This document shows positions 6,220 through 15,164 of a DNA stretch of 23,612 bases, one piece after another. A program made the position numbers and the translations under genes. Positions within the stretch are counted from its first letter, which is position 1. Each line of letters starts with the position of its first letter. Below the pieces are notes generated by a model. It did not search any database, was not told the origin of the DNA, and saw only the letters and a list, made by a program, of their open reading frames with translations. This DNA comes from Halolacustris sp051744345 (GTDB lineage: Bacteria; Actinomycetota; Humimicrobiia; Humimicrobiales; Humimicrobiaceae), in assembly GCA_051744345.1 (NCBI GenBank), contig JBNJCW010000027.1:1-23612 (forward strand), read 5' to 3'.

Positions 6220-6227
6220 TGAAAAAC

Positions 6228-9065
6228 ATGGCCCAAAAAAAAGGATGCTTAAAATTTTTCTTGCTGTTTACCCTGTTTGCGGTACTGGCAGTGCTGTTTG
6301 TGGGCATTATCGGCGCTTTTGTCTATGTAAGCTCTCTTCCTTCATTGGAAGAACTTACCCCCTCGCCCATAGCCCAGACCTCAAAAGTGTACTCTATTGA
6401 CGGAAAACTTATAACTGAATTCCATGCCGGTGAAAACAGGGAGATTATCAACTTTAGCCAGATGTCCCCATTTATCCGGGATGCAACTGTTGCTGTGGAA
6501 GACAAAAGGTTTTATGACCATCAGGGAGTTGACTATATCAGGATAATTGGGGCCCTTATAGCAGACCTTAAGGCAGGAGAGCTGGTGGAAGGGGCCAGCA
6601 CCATCACCCAGCAGTATGTAAAAAATGTTTACTTTAGTCCTGAAAAAACCTGGAGCAGAAAAATAAAGGAAGCCGCTATTGCCATACAGCTTGAAAGGTA
6701 CTACACAAAGGACAAGATAATGGAAATGTACCTTAATACCATCTACTTCGGGGCAGGCCTGTACGGGATAGAAAAAGCTTCCCAGGAATACTTTGGCATC
6801 AGTGCATCAGAGCTCACCCTTGAGGAGGCAGCGCTTCTTGCCGGGCTTATACGCTCCCCGGAAAATTATTCACCTTTTAATACTCTGGAAAGGGCAGAAA
6901 ACCGTCGGAACCTTGTGCTTACACTGATGTATGAACAGGAACTTATAGACAGGGACGAGTACCTTTCAGCCCTTACAGCCCCCATAGAGATAAATGAAGA
7001 GAGAACTGCTGGAGGTGCCGCAGCCCAAAACAGGATTGCTCCCTATTTTGTAGACCATGTAAAGCAGCAGCTTTATGACCAGAAGTTTACCGATTACGAT
7101 GTTTTCCAGGGAGGCTTGCGTATTTATACCACTCTGGATCTTGAAATGCAGCAGAAGGCAGAACAGACAGTTAAAAAAGTTTTCCCCAATGAGATAGGGC
7201 CTTCCTATTCCCTGATATGTACCGATCCATCCAGTGGCTATATATATTCCCTTATCGGGGGAAAGGACTATGAGACCAGTAAATTCAATATAGCAACCCA
7301 GGGTAAAAGGCAGCCGGGGTCTGTATTTAAGGTACTGGTTTTAGCAGAAGCCCTAAAACAGCATATATCTCCCCATAAGACCTATAATCCCAATGGTCCC
7401 ATAACCATAGAACTTCCCCAGAGCCCACCCTGGCAGGTTGATAACTACGGCGGACAGAAATTTGACGGGGAGCTTAATATCATAGACGCCACCATCCACT
7501 CGGTTAATGTGGTTTATGCACAGCTGATGATGCAAATAGGAGCAGAGAATGTCGAAGAGCTCTGCCAGGAAATGGATATAGAGGACATAGGAAGCAACCC
7601 AGCCATTGCCCTGGGCGGCCTGGAAACAGGTATTACCCCTTTGGACATAAGCAAAATATTTGCTACATTTGCTTCAGGCGGGGTATACCATCAGCCGGTT
7701 TCCATACTTAAGATAACCGATGCCCAGGGAAATATACTTTACGAGCACGAAAATCCATCCAATCCGGAAGCAAAAAGAATACTTGAAGAAGAGTATGCCT
7801 ACCAGATTACCCAGATACTTTCCAGGGTAATTCAAGAGGGTACCGGCAGGGGCGCAAATATAGGGAGGCCGTCTGCAGGAAAGACAGGCACCACCAGCGA
7901 CCACCGGGATGCATGGTTTGCAGGCTATACCCCCGAGCTGGTAACCGTGGTATGGATGGGATACCCCGAGTCCAGTAAATCGATGGAGCCCATTGAGGGG
8001 CGAAATATCGTGGGTGGAAGCTTTCCTTCAGATATCTGGAGGGAATTTATGAGTGCTGCCCTGGAAGGGGTAGAGCCGAAACAATTTCCTGTTCCCGAAG
8101 GCCAAATAACGGATATAGAGGTATGTTCGGAATCCGGGCTGCTGCCTATTCCATGGTGTCCCGAGGAGCTGCTGGAATACCAGATATTCGTCGATGGGCA
8201 GCAACCGGAGGATTACTGCAATATACATAACAAGATAGAGGTTCCCGAGCTTGTAGGAAGAAATATAGAGGAAGCAAGAAAGATACTGGAACAGCTGCAC
8301 TTCAATGTCGAAGAGATAACCGAAGACAGCGATGAACACCCCAAAGATATTGTGTTTGCCCAGGATCCTGAACCGGGAACAATACTTGAATCAATAGACG
8401 GGCAATTGCCTGCAATCACCATAAAGGTAAGTAAGGGAATAGAAACATTTCCCATGCCCAGCCTTTTAGGAATGGAAGAAGAAAAAGCCGAAGAGACCGC
8501 CAGATCCTACGGGCTAACCATTACCGATACAGTTTATGATTTTAATGACCAGTACCCGGCTGACAGGATATATGAGCAGGAACCTAAACCGCAGGCAGAG
8601 GTAAGCAAAAATACGCCTGTCACCATTTACATAAGCAGGGGGACAAATCCCGAATCAACAGTACCCGATGTCATAACCCTTACCCAGGATGAAGCACTGT
8701 CCAGGCTGGAGGGCGCAGGGTTTAATAATATTACTGTGATTGAGGAGGAAGGTACTGCGGCCATAGGCACCGTATTTAACCAGGTGCCGGAAAAAGGCAC
8801 TGTCTACAATAAAGGGTCCGAGGTTATTATATATATAAGCAAGGGTGTACTTGTTCCCGATGTCATTGGGCTCAGCAAACAGGAAGCTGTAAACAGGATA
8901 GAAGCCAAGGGGCTGGTAGCAGAAATTCTGCCCAGAAAAGGTATCGAAGGAATTGTTTCCAGCCAGGACCCTGCTCCTGAAAGTTATATAAACTACGGCT
9001 CCAAGGTTAGCATAAGGATAGAAGAGGCATCAGAAGAACCAGCGGAAGAAAATGAAGGGGAATAA
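6228..9065 (+). CDS. Class A penicillin-binding protein (PBP1a type) with four PASTA repeats
   Basis: A bifunctional cell-wall enzyme of 945 residues that polymerises and cross-links peptidoglycan outside the membrane. A short basic start and one membrane helix (about 8-34) anchor it. The GT51 glycosyltransferase domain (about 60-240) has EDKRFYDHQG with catalytic E91, GASTITQQ (122-129), RKIKEA and the YLNTIYFG motif. The transpeptidase domain (about 325-610) has the nucleophile S365 in SVFK (365-368), SVN (425-427) and KTGT (552-555). Residues about 611-669 link it with three cysteines (633, 644, 664), then follow four PASTA repeats (about 670-737, 740-805, 811-873, 874-932) and an acidic tail. 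PASTA repeats occur on PBPs and Ser/Thr kinases of Firmicutes and Actinobacteria and sense wall fragments or hold the enzyme at the septum. It is the only plus-strand gene here and is transcribed alone. Confidence 0.96.
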   Translation: MAQKKGCLKFFLLFTLFAVLAVLFVGIIGAFVYVSSLPSLEELTPSPIAQTSKVYSIDGKLITEFHAGENREIINFSQMSPFIRDATVAVEDKRFYDHQGVDYIRIIGALIADLKAGELVEGASTITQQYVKNVYFSPEKTWSRKIKEAAIAIQLERYYTKDKIMEMYLNTIYFGAGLYGIEKASQEYFGISASELTLEEAALLAGLIRSPENYSPFNTLERAENRRNLVLTLMYEQELIDRDEYLSALTAPIEINEERTAGGAAAQNRIAPYFVDHVKQQLYDQKFTDYDVFQGGLRIYTTLDLEMQQKAEQTVKKVFPNEIGPSYSLICTDPSSGYIYSLIGGKDYETSKFNIATQGKRQPGSVFKVLVLAEALKQHISPHKTYNPNGPITIELPQSPPWQVDNYGGQKFDGELNIIDATIHSVNVVYAQLMMQIGAENVEELCQEMDIEDIGSNPAIALGGLETGITPLDISKIFATFASGGVYHQPVSILKITDAQGNILYEHENPSNPEAKRILEEEYAYQITQILSRVIQEGTGRGANIGRPSAGKTGTTSDHRDAWFAGYTPELVTVVWMGYPESSKSMEPIEGRNIVGGSFPSDIWREFMSAALEGVEPKQFPVPEGQITDIEVCSESGLLPIPWCPEELLEYQIFVDGQQPEDYCNIHNKIEVPELVGRNIEEARKILEQLHFNVEEITEDSDEHPKDIVFAQDPEPGTILESIDGQLPAITIKVSKGIETFPMPSLLGMEEEKAEETARSYGLTITDTVYDFNDQYPADRIYEQEPKPQAEVSKNTPVTIYISRGTNPESTVPDVITLTQDEALSRLEGAGFNNITVIEEEGTAAIGTVFNQVPEKGTVYNKGSEVIIYISKGVLVPDVIGLSKQEAVNRIEAKGLVAEILPRKGIEGIVSSQDPAPESYINYGSKVSIRIEEASEEPAEENEGE

Positions 9066-9090
9066 TTTCCTCATTAGCTTCACCCTCCAA

Positions 9091-9516
9091 TCATGCAGGC
9101 AAATGCCTTTTTCCAATATCAACATTGGAAAGACCTGCCTTCCTGGCCACCTCCAAACAGGCATAAGCCAGTTTTTAGATGTGGGCGGAAGGGCATAGAG
9201 GAAAAGCTGGGGATGGAATCCCAGCAGCTTGTAGGGGATATCTGGATTACACAGGCTTATGAAATGGGAGAGCTTACCAATTTCCTCTTCATCTATATAC
9301 CCGGGTATCAGCAAGGTGCTGGCAATAACCAGAGGGGGTTCTGTTCTTTCTCCCATATATGAAGAAGCTAACCTAAAATTACTTAATGTGTTTTTGCTGC
9401 AGCTGCCTGTAAGGGCAAAATAAAGGGGCTTATTATAAGCCTTGAGGTCAAGCTTGATACATCCTCCCGTCTCCAGGGAAAGCTGCAGAGCTTTTTTTAA
9501 AAAACAGGCTAAGGGG
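9091..9516 (-). pseudogene. Remnant of a PflA-like radical SAM protein (5' half lost, one frameshift)
   Basis: The minus strand keeps an open frame directly behind the cyclotransferase stop that reads ALQLSLETGGCIKLDLKA, ALTGSCSKNTLSNF, then VIASTLLIPGYIDEEEIG and NPDIPYKLLGFHPQ. This is the middle and C-terminal part of radical SAM proteins related to pyruvate formate-lyase activase. The N-terminal part with the CxxxCxxC cluster motif is absent, and no start codon or ribosome binding site precedes the fragment. At 9172-9176 there is a run of five bases (AAAAA on the minus strand); adding one A restores the expected ending KKLAYACLEVARKAGLSN, VDIGKRHLPA and a TGA at 9091-9093. So there are two lesions: truncation and a -1 frameshift. 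An assembly error could explain the second but not the first. Without correction a 108-codon frame (9030-9356) remains, but its last third is out of frame. Confidence 0.8.
9097..9112 (+). terminator. Possible weak terminator of the penicillin-binding protein gene
   Basis: AGGC, AAAT, GCCT then TTTTT, 31 bases after the stop codon. The stem is only four to five pairs and the same bases encode the end of the radical SAM remnant on the other strand, so this may be chance. Confidence 0.3.
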
Positions 9517-9942
9517 CTATATCACTTTCCTGATATACCCTTCATCCAGACCGCAATCCTTTGCTCCCCGAATGACTGTATTCCTGTATTCAGGTGAAGG
9601 TTTACCGATTCCTTGGGCCTCTTTTCTCAGGCAGGCCAGGGCCTCGCATATACTATCAGTTTCATCACTGACCCTCAATATTTTTCTTCCGTATACATGG
9701 GGATAACCTTCATAACGGTTAAGGGCTTCCAGATCCTTTTCATCAATTTCAAACAATCCTCCCCATACCTTCCCGTTTGCGTCCCTTACTATATTTGCCA
9801 CAGCACCATCCCATGTACTGGAATAACCGTCATACACGAATTTGTAACCGGCAAGGCAAGCCTTCTTTATAAACTTGCTCCCGGGACACCTTTTATTCAT
9901 TTGTTCATGGTTCATATTGGATCCGTAAGCAAAATAATACAT
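9517..9942 (-). CDS. Gamma-glutamylcyclotransferase (AIG2/GGCT-like) family protein
   Basis: A 141-residue single-domain protein of the GGCT/AIG2 fold. It starts MYYFAYGSNM, giving the YGSN substrate-binding loop (residues 6-9), and has the expected catalytic Glu at E78 in RYEGYP. Family members cleave gamma-glutamyl amino acids or gamma-glutamylamines to 5-oxoproline; bacterial ones of this size have few proven substrates, so the exact reaction is open. No signal peptide. GGGAGGGG stands seven bases before the ATG, a strong ribosome binding site. The stop codon abuts the truncated radical SAM fragment, which suggests that a deletion or insertion next to this gene broke the neighbour. It converges on the penicillin-binding protein gene. 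Confidence 0.88.
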   Translation of the reverse strand: MYYFAYGSNMNHEQMNKRCPGSKFIKKACLAGYKFVYDGYSSTWDGAVANIVRDANGKVWGGLFEIDEKDLEALNRYEGYPHVYGRKILRVSDETDSICEALACLRKEAQGIGKPSPEYRNTVIRGAKDCGLDEGYIRKVI

Positions 9943-9999
9943 TTTTAGTCCCCTCCCAAAATAGGTTTACCGTATCCGCAAAGATTTTATAATAAAGGA

Positions 10000-10015
10000 C
10001 TTTAAGGGCTTAAAG
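10000..10015. promoter_or_regulatory. 16-bp palindrome upstream of the cyclotransferase gene
   Basis: CTTTAAG, two bases, CTTAAAG: perfect 7-bp arms. On the minus strand it is followed by TATAAA, and TTTAAG inside it stands 17 bp from that box, so it could be an operator on a weak promoter. It may also be the tail of the U32 gene's transcript end. Function not proven. Confidence 0.35.
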
Positions 10016-10036
10016 ATATTGTGCCCTGAAAAAAGA

Positions 10037-12286
10037 TCATCTTACTCCCCTTAAAAGATGGCCTCTGGTATAATCCTTAAAAAGCAGGTCGTCTCTGAAA
10101 TAATTACAGAATTCCCTGTATTTCTCTACCCCTTTTTCTTCAAGTATTCCCAGCGCTTTTTTATATGCCTCTATTATCTTACCCTGGCCCTTATAATCCA
10201 GGAACCGCATATCAAGCCTGAGGAGGTCCAAACCCATACCCGTTATTTTCTCCAGGTCAAAAAAAGTACAGATTTTCTTGGAATTAAACACAACCAGATT
10301 ACCCCATATGTCTGATCCAACCCTGAATTTGTACCCCTTTATGTCCTCAAGGTAATAATCCTTGGCGCTGCTGTACCTTTTTGCAAGCATATCTATTCTG
10401 TACCTGGCAGCCATCACTGGAAAATAACCATAACCGAACATGGCTAGCTTTATTTTCTTTCTCTCCTTTAATCTCCTGCTTAAGCTGGATGCCTCCTCGA
10501 TGTTTAGTTCATTGGATAGTTCCATTTCAGATACTTTATTGTCCGCCCTATCAGCAATAAAAACAGCTGAAAGGGTATTGAACACATTGATATCCCTGCC
10601 TATTACTATATCCGCCTTAATTTTCGGAAGGTTTGATATGTAATTTAAGCTTCCCAGGTTGCATATCTCGAAATTGGCAAATCCTTTTTCTGCCAGGCCC
10701 CTCAAGTCCCGGTCTATGCTTTTAAAATCCCGGTCATAGATTATCCGGGGTATGCTTAGGAAAAGTTTTGCTCCCTTTTTTTGGCAATAATTCTCTAAAT
10801 CAACCAAATCTTTATGCGGCAGGCCGTTGTATATTACATGCTTTGCCCCGCGATCCGCTGCCAAAATTACCGAATTTAAATCATAGACGCTAACCGATAT
10901 ATCAGTTTTATCCGCCTTTCTGCTTTCCCTAAGGGATTCTTCCAGCTTGTATGAGGAAAGGTAGTAGCTTAGCTCATATTCCTTTAAATCAGCCTGCCTG
11001 TTTTCTTCCTTTACCTTTACCCGGTTATCATGGTACAAGTACAGACTTTTTGCTTCCCCGTCAAGCTTGTGATCAAAATATTTAAAAACACGGTCATTTT
11101 CTGTTACCTGCATATGTTTGCCCGTGCTAAGCCGGTACAAGGTTTTGCTGCCCTTATCCTGAATTTTTTCTATCTTTTTTACGGTTATCCTTTCATTTCC
11201 CTTATTTGTCCAAACCTCCAGGAGGTCTCCGTTGTTTATGGGTATTTTGCTGCTTATTTTTATAGCTTCTACCTTTTTCTTTCTTTTGCTGTACTCTATG
11301 CTGTCTATCCTGCCTGCAAAATTTCCAATGCTTCCGCTGGTTTTAGGGTTAATTATTTCCCTGGGATAAGTTTTCTTGAAGTAACCCGGGCCGCTGTCCC
11401 TTAAAAATATCTGGCTCAGCTTATATAAATCCTTCTCATCTACCTTGTAATTTTTGGGATCAGCATAATAGGCATCTATATATTTTCTGTACAGCTTGGT
11501 TACAATAGCCACATATTCGGGAGTCTTCATCCTTCCTTCAATCTTTAAGGCGTCTACCCCAGAATTTATAATCTGGGGTAAAATTTCTACAGCTGAAAGG
11601 TCTCTTTTAGACAGGTAGTAGAGATGCTTCTTATCTTCCATGTGGAATTTATTATTATCCCTGTAAATAAGCCTGTATTTCATCCTGCATGGCTGGCTGC
11701 ACCTTCCCCTGTTTCCGCTCCTTCCGCTGGCAAATGAACTCAGGTAGCAATGCCCGGAAAAAGAATAGCACTGTGAACCGTGGGCAAAAACTTCTATCTC
11801 CATATTGCTGTTTTCCCTTATATGTTTTATCTGGCCTATGGTCATCTCCCTTGCCAGGACCACCCTTTTTATGCCCATATCCTGAAGCATATTTACAGTA
11901 TCCAGGTTATGTGCATTCATCTGGGTGCTGGCATGGAGCCTGAGGTGCGGGAAAAGGTCCCTGATTAGCCTGTATACCCCAAGATCCTGTATTATGATGC
12001 CGTCCTGGCATATCAGCCAGTACCGGCTTAAGAACCGGGCAACATCGGCCATCTCGCTGTCTTTTATCAGGGTATTTAAAGTAAGGTATATTTTGGCACC
12101 TCTGCTGTGGGCGAGCACCGCTGCTTTCTTGAGCATGGCAAAATCAAAGTTCTGCGCATATGCCCTTGCCCCGAACCTGTTGTATCCAAGATAAACCGCA
12201 TCAGCACCGCCGTTCAATGCAGCTTTCAGGTGATCCCATCCTCCAGCAGGGGCCACCAGTTCTATCTTCTCACCTGTTACTTTCAT
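10037..12286 (-). CDS. U32 family protein (RlhA/YdcP-like), long form
   Basis: A 749-residue cytosolic protein of the U32 'peptidase' family. Members of this family in E. coli (RlhA, TrhP) hydroxylate cytidine or uridine in rRNA and tRNA and need iron-sulfur assembly, so the peptidase name may mislead. The N-terminal catalytic barrel (about 5-260) starts KIELVAPAGGWDHLKAA; the cysteine cluster C173, C180, C196 and C200 in EVFAHGSQC, SGHCYLSS and GNRGRCSQPCR is intact. KIEGRMKTPEYV follows, then a long second half (about 350-740) like the extra domain of RlhA-type proteins. It is somewhat longer than E. coli RlhA. The ATG overlaps the stop of the NIF3-like gene by four bases (ATGA), so translation is probably coupled. 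Family is certain; the RNA target is inferred. Confidence 0.9.
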   Translation of the reverse strand: MKVTGEKIELVAPAGGWDHLKAALNGGADAVYLGYNRFGARAYAQNFDFAMLKKAAVLAHSRGAKIYLTLNTLIKDSEMADVARFLSRYWLICQDGIIIQDLGVYRLIRDLFPHLRLHASTQMNAHNLDTVNMLQDMGIKRVVLAREMTIGQIKHIRENSNMEIEVFAHGSQCYSFSGHCYLSSFASGRSGNRGRCSQPCRMKYRLIYRDNNKFHMEDKKHLYYLSKRDLSAVEILPQIINSGVDALKIEGRMKTPEYVAIVTKLYRKYIDAYYADPKNYKVDEKDLYKLSQIFLRDSGPGYFKKTYPREIINPKTSGSIGNFAGRIDSIEYSKRKKKVEAIKISSKIPINNGDLLEVWTNKGNERITVKKIEKIQDKGSKTLYRLSTGKHMQVTENDRVFKYFDHKLDGEAKSLYLYHDNRVKVKEENRQADLKEYELSYYLSSYKLEESLRESRKADKTDISVSVYDLNSVILAADRGAKHVIYNGLPHKDLVDLENYCQKKGAKLFLSIPRIIYDRDFKSIDRDLRGLAEKGFANFEICNLGSLNYISNLPKIKADIVIGRDINVFNTLSAVFIADRADNKVSEMELSNELNIEEASSLSRRLKERKKIKLAMFGYGYFPVMAARYRIDMLAKRYSSAKDYYLEDIKGYKFRVGSDIWGNLVVFNSKKICTFFDLEKITGMGLDLLRLDMRFLDYKGQGKIIEAYKKALGILEEKGVEKYREFCNYFRDDLLFKDYTRGHLLRGVR

Positions 12287-13134
12287 CTTTTTACCCTGTA
12301 TAATCCTGAGCCGCCAACCACGCTTAAACCCAGCTCTTCCAGCCTATCGCAGAACAGGTTCAAACCGATTGAGTCTGAAGCTATATGCCCGCATATTATG
12401 GCAGAAAGGCCGCAGCCTTCTATGGCTTTTATATTATCCATGCTGTAATGCATACCTACGATGGTATCAACTTTTACTTTTTTTAAGTAGGAAAATATCT
12501 CGGAAGGCGGGTCCAGACCCCCGGTCATATCCACCATATAGCTTCCCAGCGGTTTGCCTCCTCTGCCTGCCAGATACGGCTCTACCCCGTCTTCAGACGA
12601 TAACCTGCATTCAGGTATCTTTTTTATAATCTCTAAAACTTTGCCCAAGGAAAGATTGCTTTTGCCTTCAAGCAGTCTGGAAAAGAAATCCTGTACCAGG
12701 TTATCTATGGGAGTGTGTATGCATGCCAAAGGCAGGTTTAGCATCCTGGCTGCATCCCTTACCCTTAAATGATTTTCCGCTCCGGCTTCTATTTTAGCTT
12801 CCCTTATAAGCTTATCCGCAAGGGACTTTGCAGTTTTTTTATCCACCCCCAGACTTTCCCAGCTCCTTTGCTGTATCCTGGCTACATCCGCCATAAGGTA
12901 TGCTGCAGAGGAAACAGGATGATGGCTTATAATGGCATCTATGGCAATGCCTTTTTCTTTAAGCCTTTCTATCAAAAGGAGCTCTGCTACACCAACATCA
13001 ATCCCTGCAAATACAGTGGCTAAATCCCTCTCAGGAAGGTTGATTACCCTGCAGTCGGGAAAATCAGCAAAACCAAAGGGGTCAGCCTCCCTTCCCATTT
13101 CAATGGCAAGCTCATATATATTTTTCAGTTTCAT
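12283..13134 (-). CDS. NIF3-like (GTP cyclohydrolase I type 2/YbgI) dinuclear-metal protein
   Basis: A 283-residue protein of the NIF3/YqfO/YbgI family, ring-shaped oligomers with a two-metal site and no settled function. Likely metal ligands are H71 and H72 (SHHP), D144 in HTPIDN (139-145 region, H140) and H250 with D254 in CGHIASD near the C-terminus, where most relatives have Glu. The length is that of short forms without an inserted domain. I used the ATG at 13134; no ribosome binding site precedes it (AACTATCTT), so it may be poorly translated or leaderless. It overlaps the U32 gene by ATGA, forming a two-gene operon that suggests a shared role, perhaps iron or RNA modification related. 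The upstream glycosyltransferase ends 80 bases away without a clear terminator, so read-through is possible. Confidence 0.88.
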   Translation of the reverse strand: MKLKNIYELAIEMGREADPFGFADFPDCRVINLPERDLATVFAGIDVGVAELLLIERLKEKGIAIDAIISHHPVSSAAYLMADVARIQQRSWESLGVDKKTAKSLADKLIREAKIEAGAENHLRVRDAARMLNLPLACIHTPIDNLVQDFFSRLLEGKSNLSLGKVLEIIKKIPECRLSSEDGVEPYLAGRGGKPLGSYMVDMTGGLDPPSEIFSYLKKVKVDTIVGMHYSMDNIKAIEGCGLSAIICGHIASDSIGLNLFCDRLEELGLSVVGGSGLYRVKR

Positions 13135-13214
13135 AAGATAGTTAAAATTTCAGGAGCACAGTATTAAAATCACATGCACAATGCTACCATAAAAAAGGTA
13201 AAATTTCCCAGTCC

Positions 13215-15122
13215 TTATTTTTCGCTTCTGAGTTTAAGCCTGGTTATTCCGTGATTGGTTTTCTCCCAGTAGAATGGCTTAAACAACAGCTGCCATAAAG
13301 CCTTGTATGAAGCAATAGAATGGAATACCCAGTAAATGGGGTTCAGCAATGCATAGGGCATGAGGTTGTAGTATTTTCTGGAAAACGCAGCTAAAAGGTT
13401 CAGCAGTATCATCAAAAGGTTCCCCCCAATAAGGCTTATTGTGCCCATCAGGGTTATGGTATAGCTCACTTCGGGAAATACAATCCAGTTTTTGCCTATT
13501 ATCCATACCAGGAAAGTTATCCACATTATCGGGTTTACCAGGAAGGTAAATGGTGTGCCGGTTACCAGCATCTGGAAAGAGGCCCACCTGGCAAACCCAA
13601 GGGTTTTTATCAGCTTTATTGGGTTTCTGTTATATACCAGTGAGGTCTGCATATATCCCTTTATCCACCTGGACCGCTGCCTTATCCAGTTCCTTATATC
13701 ATTATTGGCTTCTTCATAGGTGGTAGAGTTTATTACCCCTACCCTTTTTCCCTCAGCTGCCATCCTCACTCCCAGGTCCGCATCCTCGGTTACGTTAAAC
13801 GGATCCCAGCCGCTGATTTTCCTCAAGTCATCAACCTTAAAATGATTGCTGGTCCCGCCCAGGGGAATGGGAAGCTTAAACCTGTACAGCCCGCTTAAAA
13901 GGTAATCAAACCAGTAGGTATACTCCAGGGTAAACATCCTGGTCAAAAAGTTTTCATTGCGGTTATAATAATTGAGGAAAGCCTGGAAAGTGCTGTAGTC
14001 CCCGGGACTGCTGTTAAAAGCATTTATGGCTTTCTTTAACTGATCCGGCTCGGGCACATCTTCAGCATCATATATAACCAGGTATTTTCCCCTTGCCATA
14101 TACAAACCGTAATTGCAGGCTTTTGGTTTGGTGGTAGGAGTGCCATTAGGAATATAGAAGAACTTCCAGCTGGCAGGGGGTTTGAGGCTTTTAGCCAGTT
14201 CAATGGTCTGCTTGTCATTTTTCTCAAACAAAAAAATTATATCCAGCTTGTTCTGGGGGTAATCCAGGTTCTTTATGGCCCCTATTATGCTTTTCAGCAC
14301 ATGCTGTGGCTCTTTAAACAGGGGAACCAGCACTGTGTATACCGGGTATTCTTTTATATTTTCCTGCACCTTTTTACCCTCTTTTTCAAAGAATTTATGG
14401 CTTGTGCCCGCCATACTTATTATGAATTTATAGGTTATGGAGCCAAGGTAGAATACCTGCACCAGGGCGAAAAGCCCTATAAGGGTCTCCTGAGTGTAAT
14501 AATAGAGGCCCAGGGCCAGAGCAGCAGCAATTACCCAGAAGATGGCTATTTGCGGCTTGTTCATCCTTATAAATGCAGATTCTTCCGGCTTTCTGTTATA
14601 AAGGCCCATAATGGCTTTGGTGTGGAGGCTCCTGGCAAAAAACCTCTTTACCAGTTCGGAGATATCCTTATCAGTTACCACTTTCTGTTCAACCTGGGCT
14701 GCCCCGAATTTGTACTTAAAATGGTTGATTGTCTTATTATTATTGGGATAAGCGGTAAGCAGCACCAGTCTTGAATCCTTCATGGATACGGGCAAAGCCT
14801 GGTAATTTATTATCTCCTCAGGCTGGATATCTTCCAGCAGTTCAATATCTATTTCAGCCAGGACAGCATCGATTTCAGAAGACACAAAAGACAGCTCAAA
14901 TTTCTTGGCCAGTGTCTGGTAGAGCTGGATGCGGGTTATGAAGTTGTGGGATACCATTATCCATCCCAGCCTGCCCCCTTCTTCCTTTTGTATCTTGAGT
15001 GCTTTATAAAGGGTGCCGTTGTCTATTATTCTGTCTTCAACCAGTATGTCACCCAGGCGTTTTTCCCACCGTACGTCAATTCTTTTCAGTTCCTGGCCCT
15101 GTAATATGCTTTGAGTTTCCAT
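13215..15122 (-). CDS. Membrane glycosyltransferase family 2 with N-terminal MshEN (c-di-GMP-type) domain
   Basis: A 635-residue integral membrane protein. Residues about 20-160 form a GspE N-terminal/MshEN domain with two tandem repeats of the c-di-GMP-binding pattern: RLGDILVEDRII..LYKALKIQ (22-45) and RLGWIMVSHNFI..LYQTLAKK (51-74). Two membrane helices follow (about 190-236). The GT2 domain (about 258-490) has DAED (352-355), the TED motif (445-447) and QRSRW (482-486), the set found in processive cellulose synthase-like enzymes. At least three further helices follow (about 515-545, 553-582, 590-612). Such enzymes make or export a polysaccharide from nucleotide sugars; NfrB of E. coli joins the same two domains in another order and is c-di-GMP controlled. 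No ribosome binding site precedes the ATG. No partner genes are nearby. The polymer made is unknown. Confidence 0.9.
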   Translation of the reverse strand: METQSILQGQELKRIDVRWEKRLGDILVEDRIIDNGTLYKALKIQKEEGGRLGWIMVSHNFITRIQLYQTLAKKFELSFVSSEIDAVLAEIDIELLEDIQPEEIINYQALPVSMKDSRLVLLTAYPNNNKTINHFKYKFGAAQVEQKVVTDKDISELVKRFFARSLHTKAIMGLYNRKPEESAFIRMNKPQIAIFWVIAAALALGLYYYTQETLIGLFALVQVFYLGSITYKFIISMAGTSHKFFEKEGKKVQENIKEYPVYTVLVPLFKEPQHVLKSIIGAIKNLDYPQNKLDIIFLFEKNDKQTIELAKSLKPPASWKFFYIPNGTPTTKPKACNYGLYMARGKYLVIYDAEDVPEPDQLKKAINAFNSSPGDYSTFQAFLNYYNRNENFLTRMFTLEYTYWFDYLLSGLYRFKLPIPLGGTSNHFKVDDLRKISGWDPFNVTEDADLGVRMAAEGKRVGVINSTTYEEANNDIRNWIRQRSRWIKGYMQTSLVYNRNPIKLIKTLGFARWASFQMLVTGTPFTFLVNPIMWITFLVWIIGKNWIVFPEVSYTITLMGTISLIGGNLLMILLNLLAAFSRKYYNLMPYALLNPIYWVFHSIASYKALWQLLFKPFYWEKTNHGITRLKLRSEK

Positions 15123-15164
15123 AAATTTATATATGTTAATATTACTTAAACAATTAAAACATAT

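Noticed and set aside
6093..6227. T-box riboswitch before tyrS
   Set aside because: The predicted leader is about 35 bases, and neither a specifier stem nor the conserved T-box sequence is visible.
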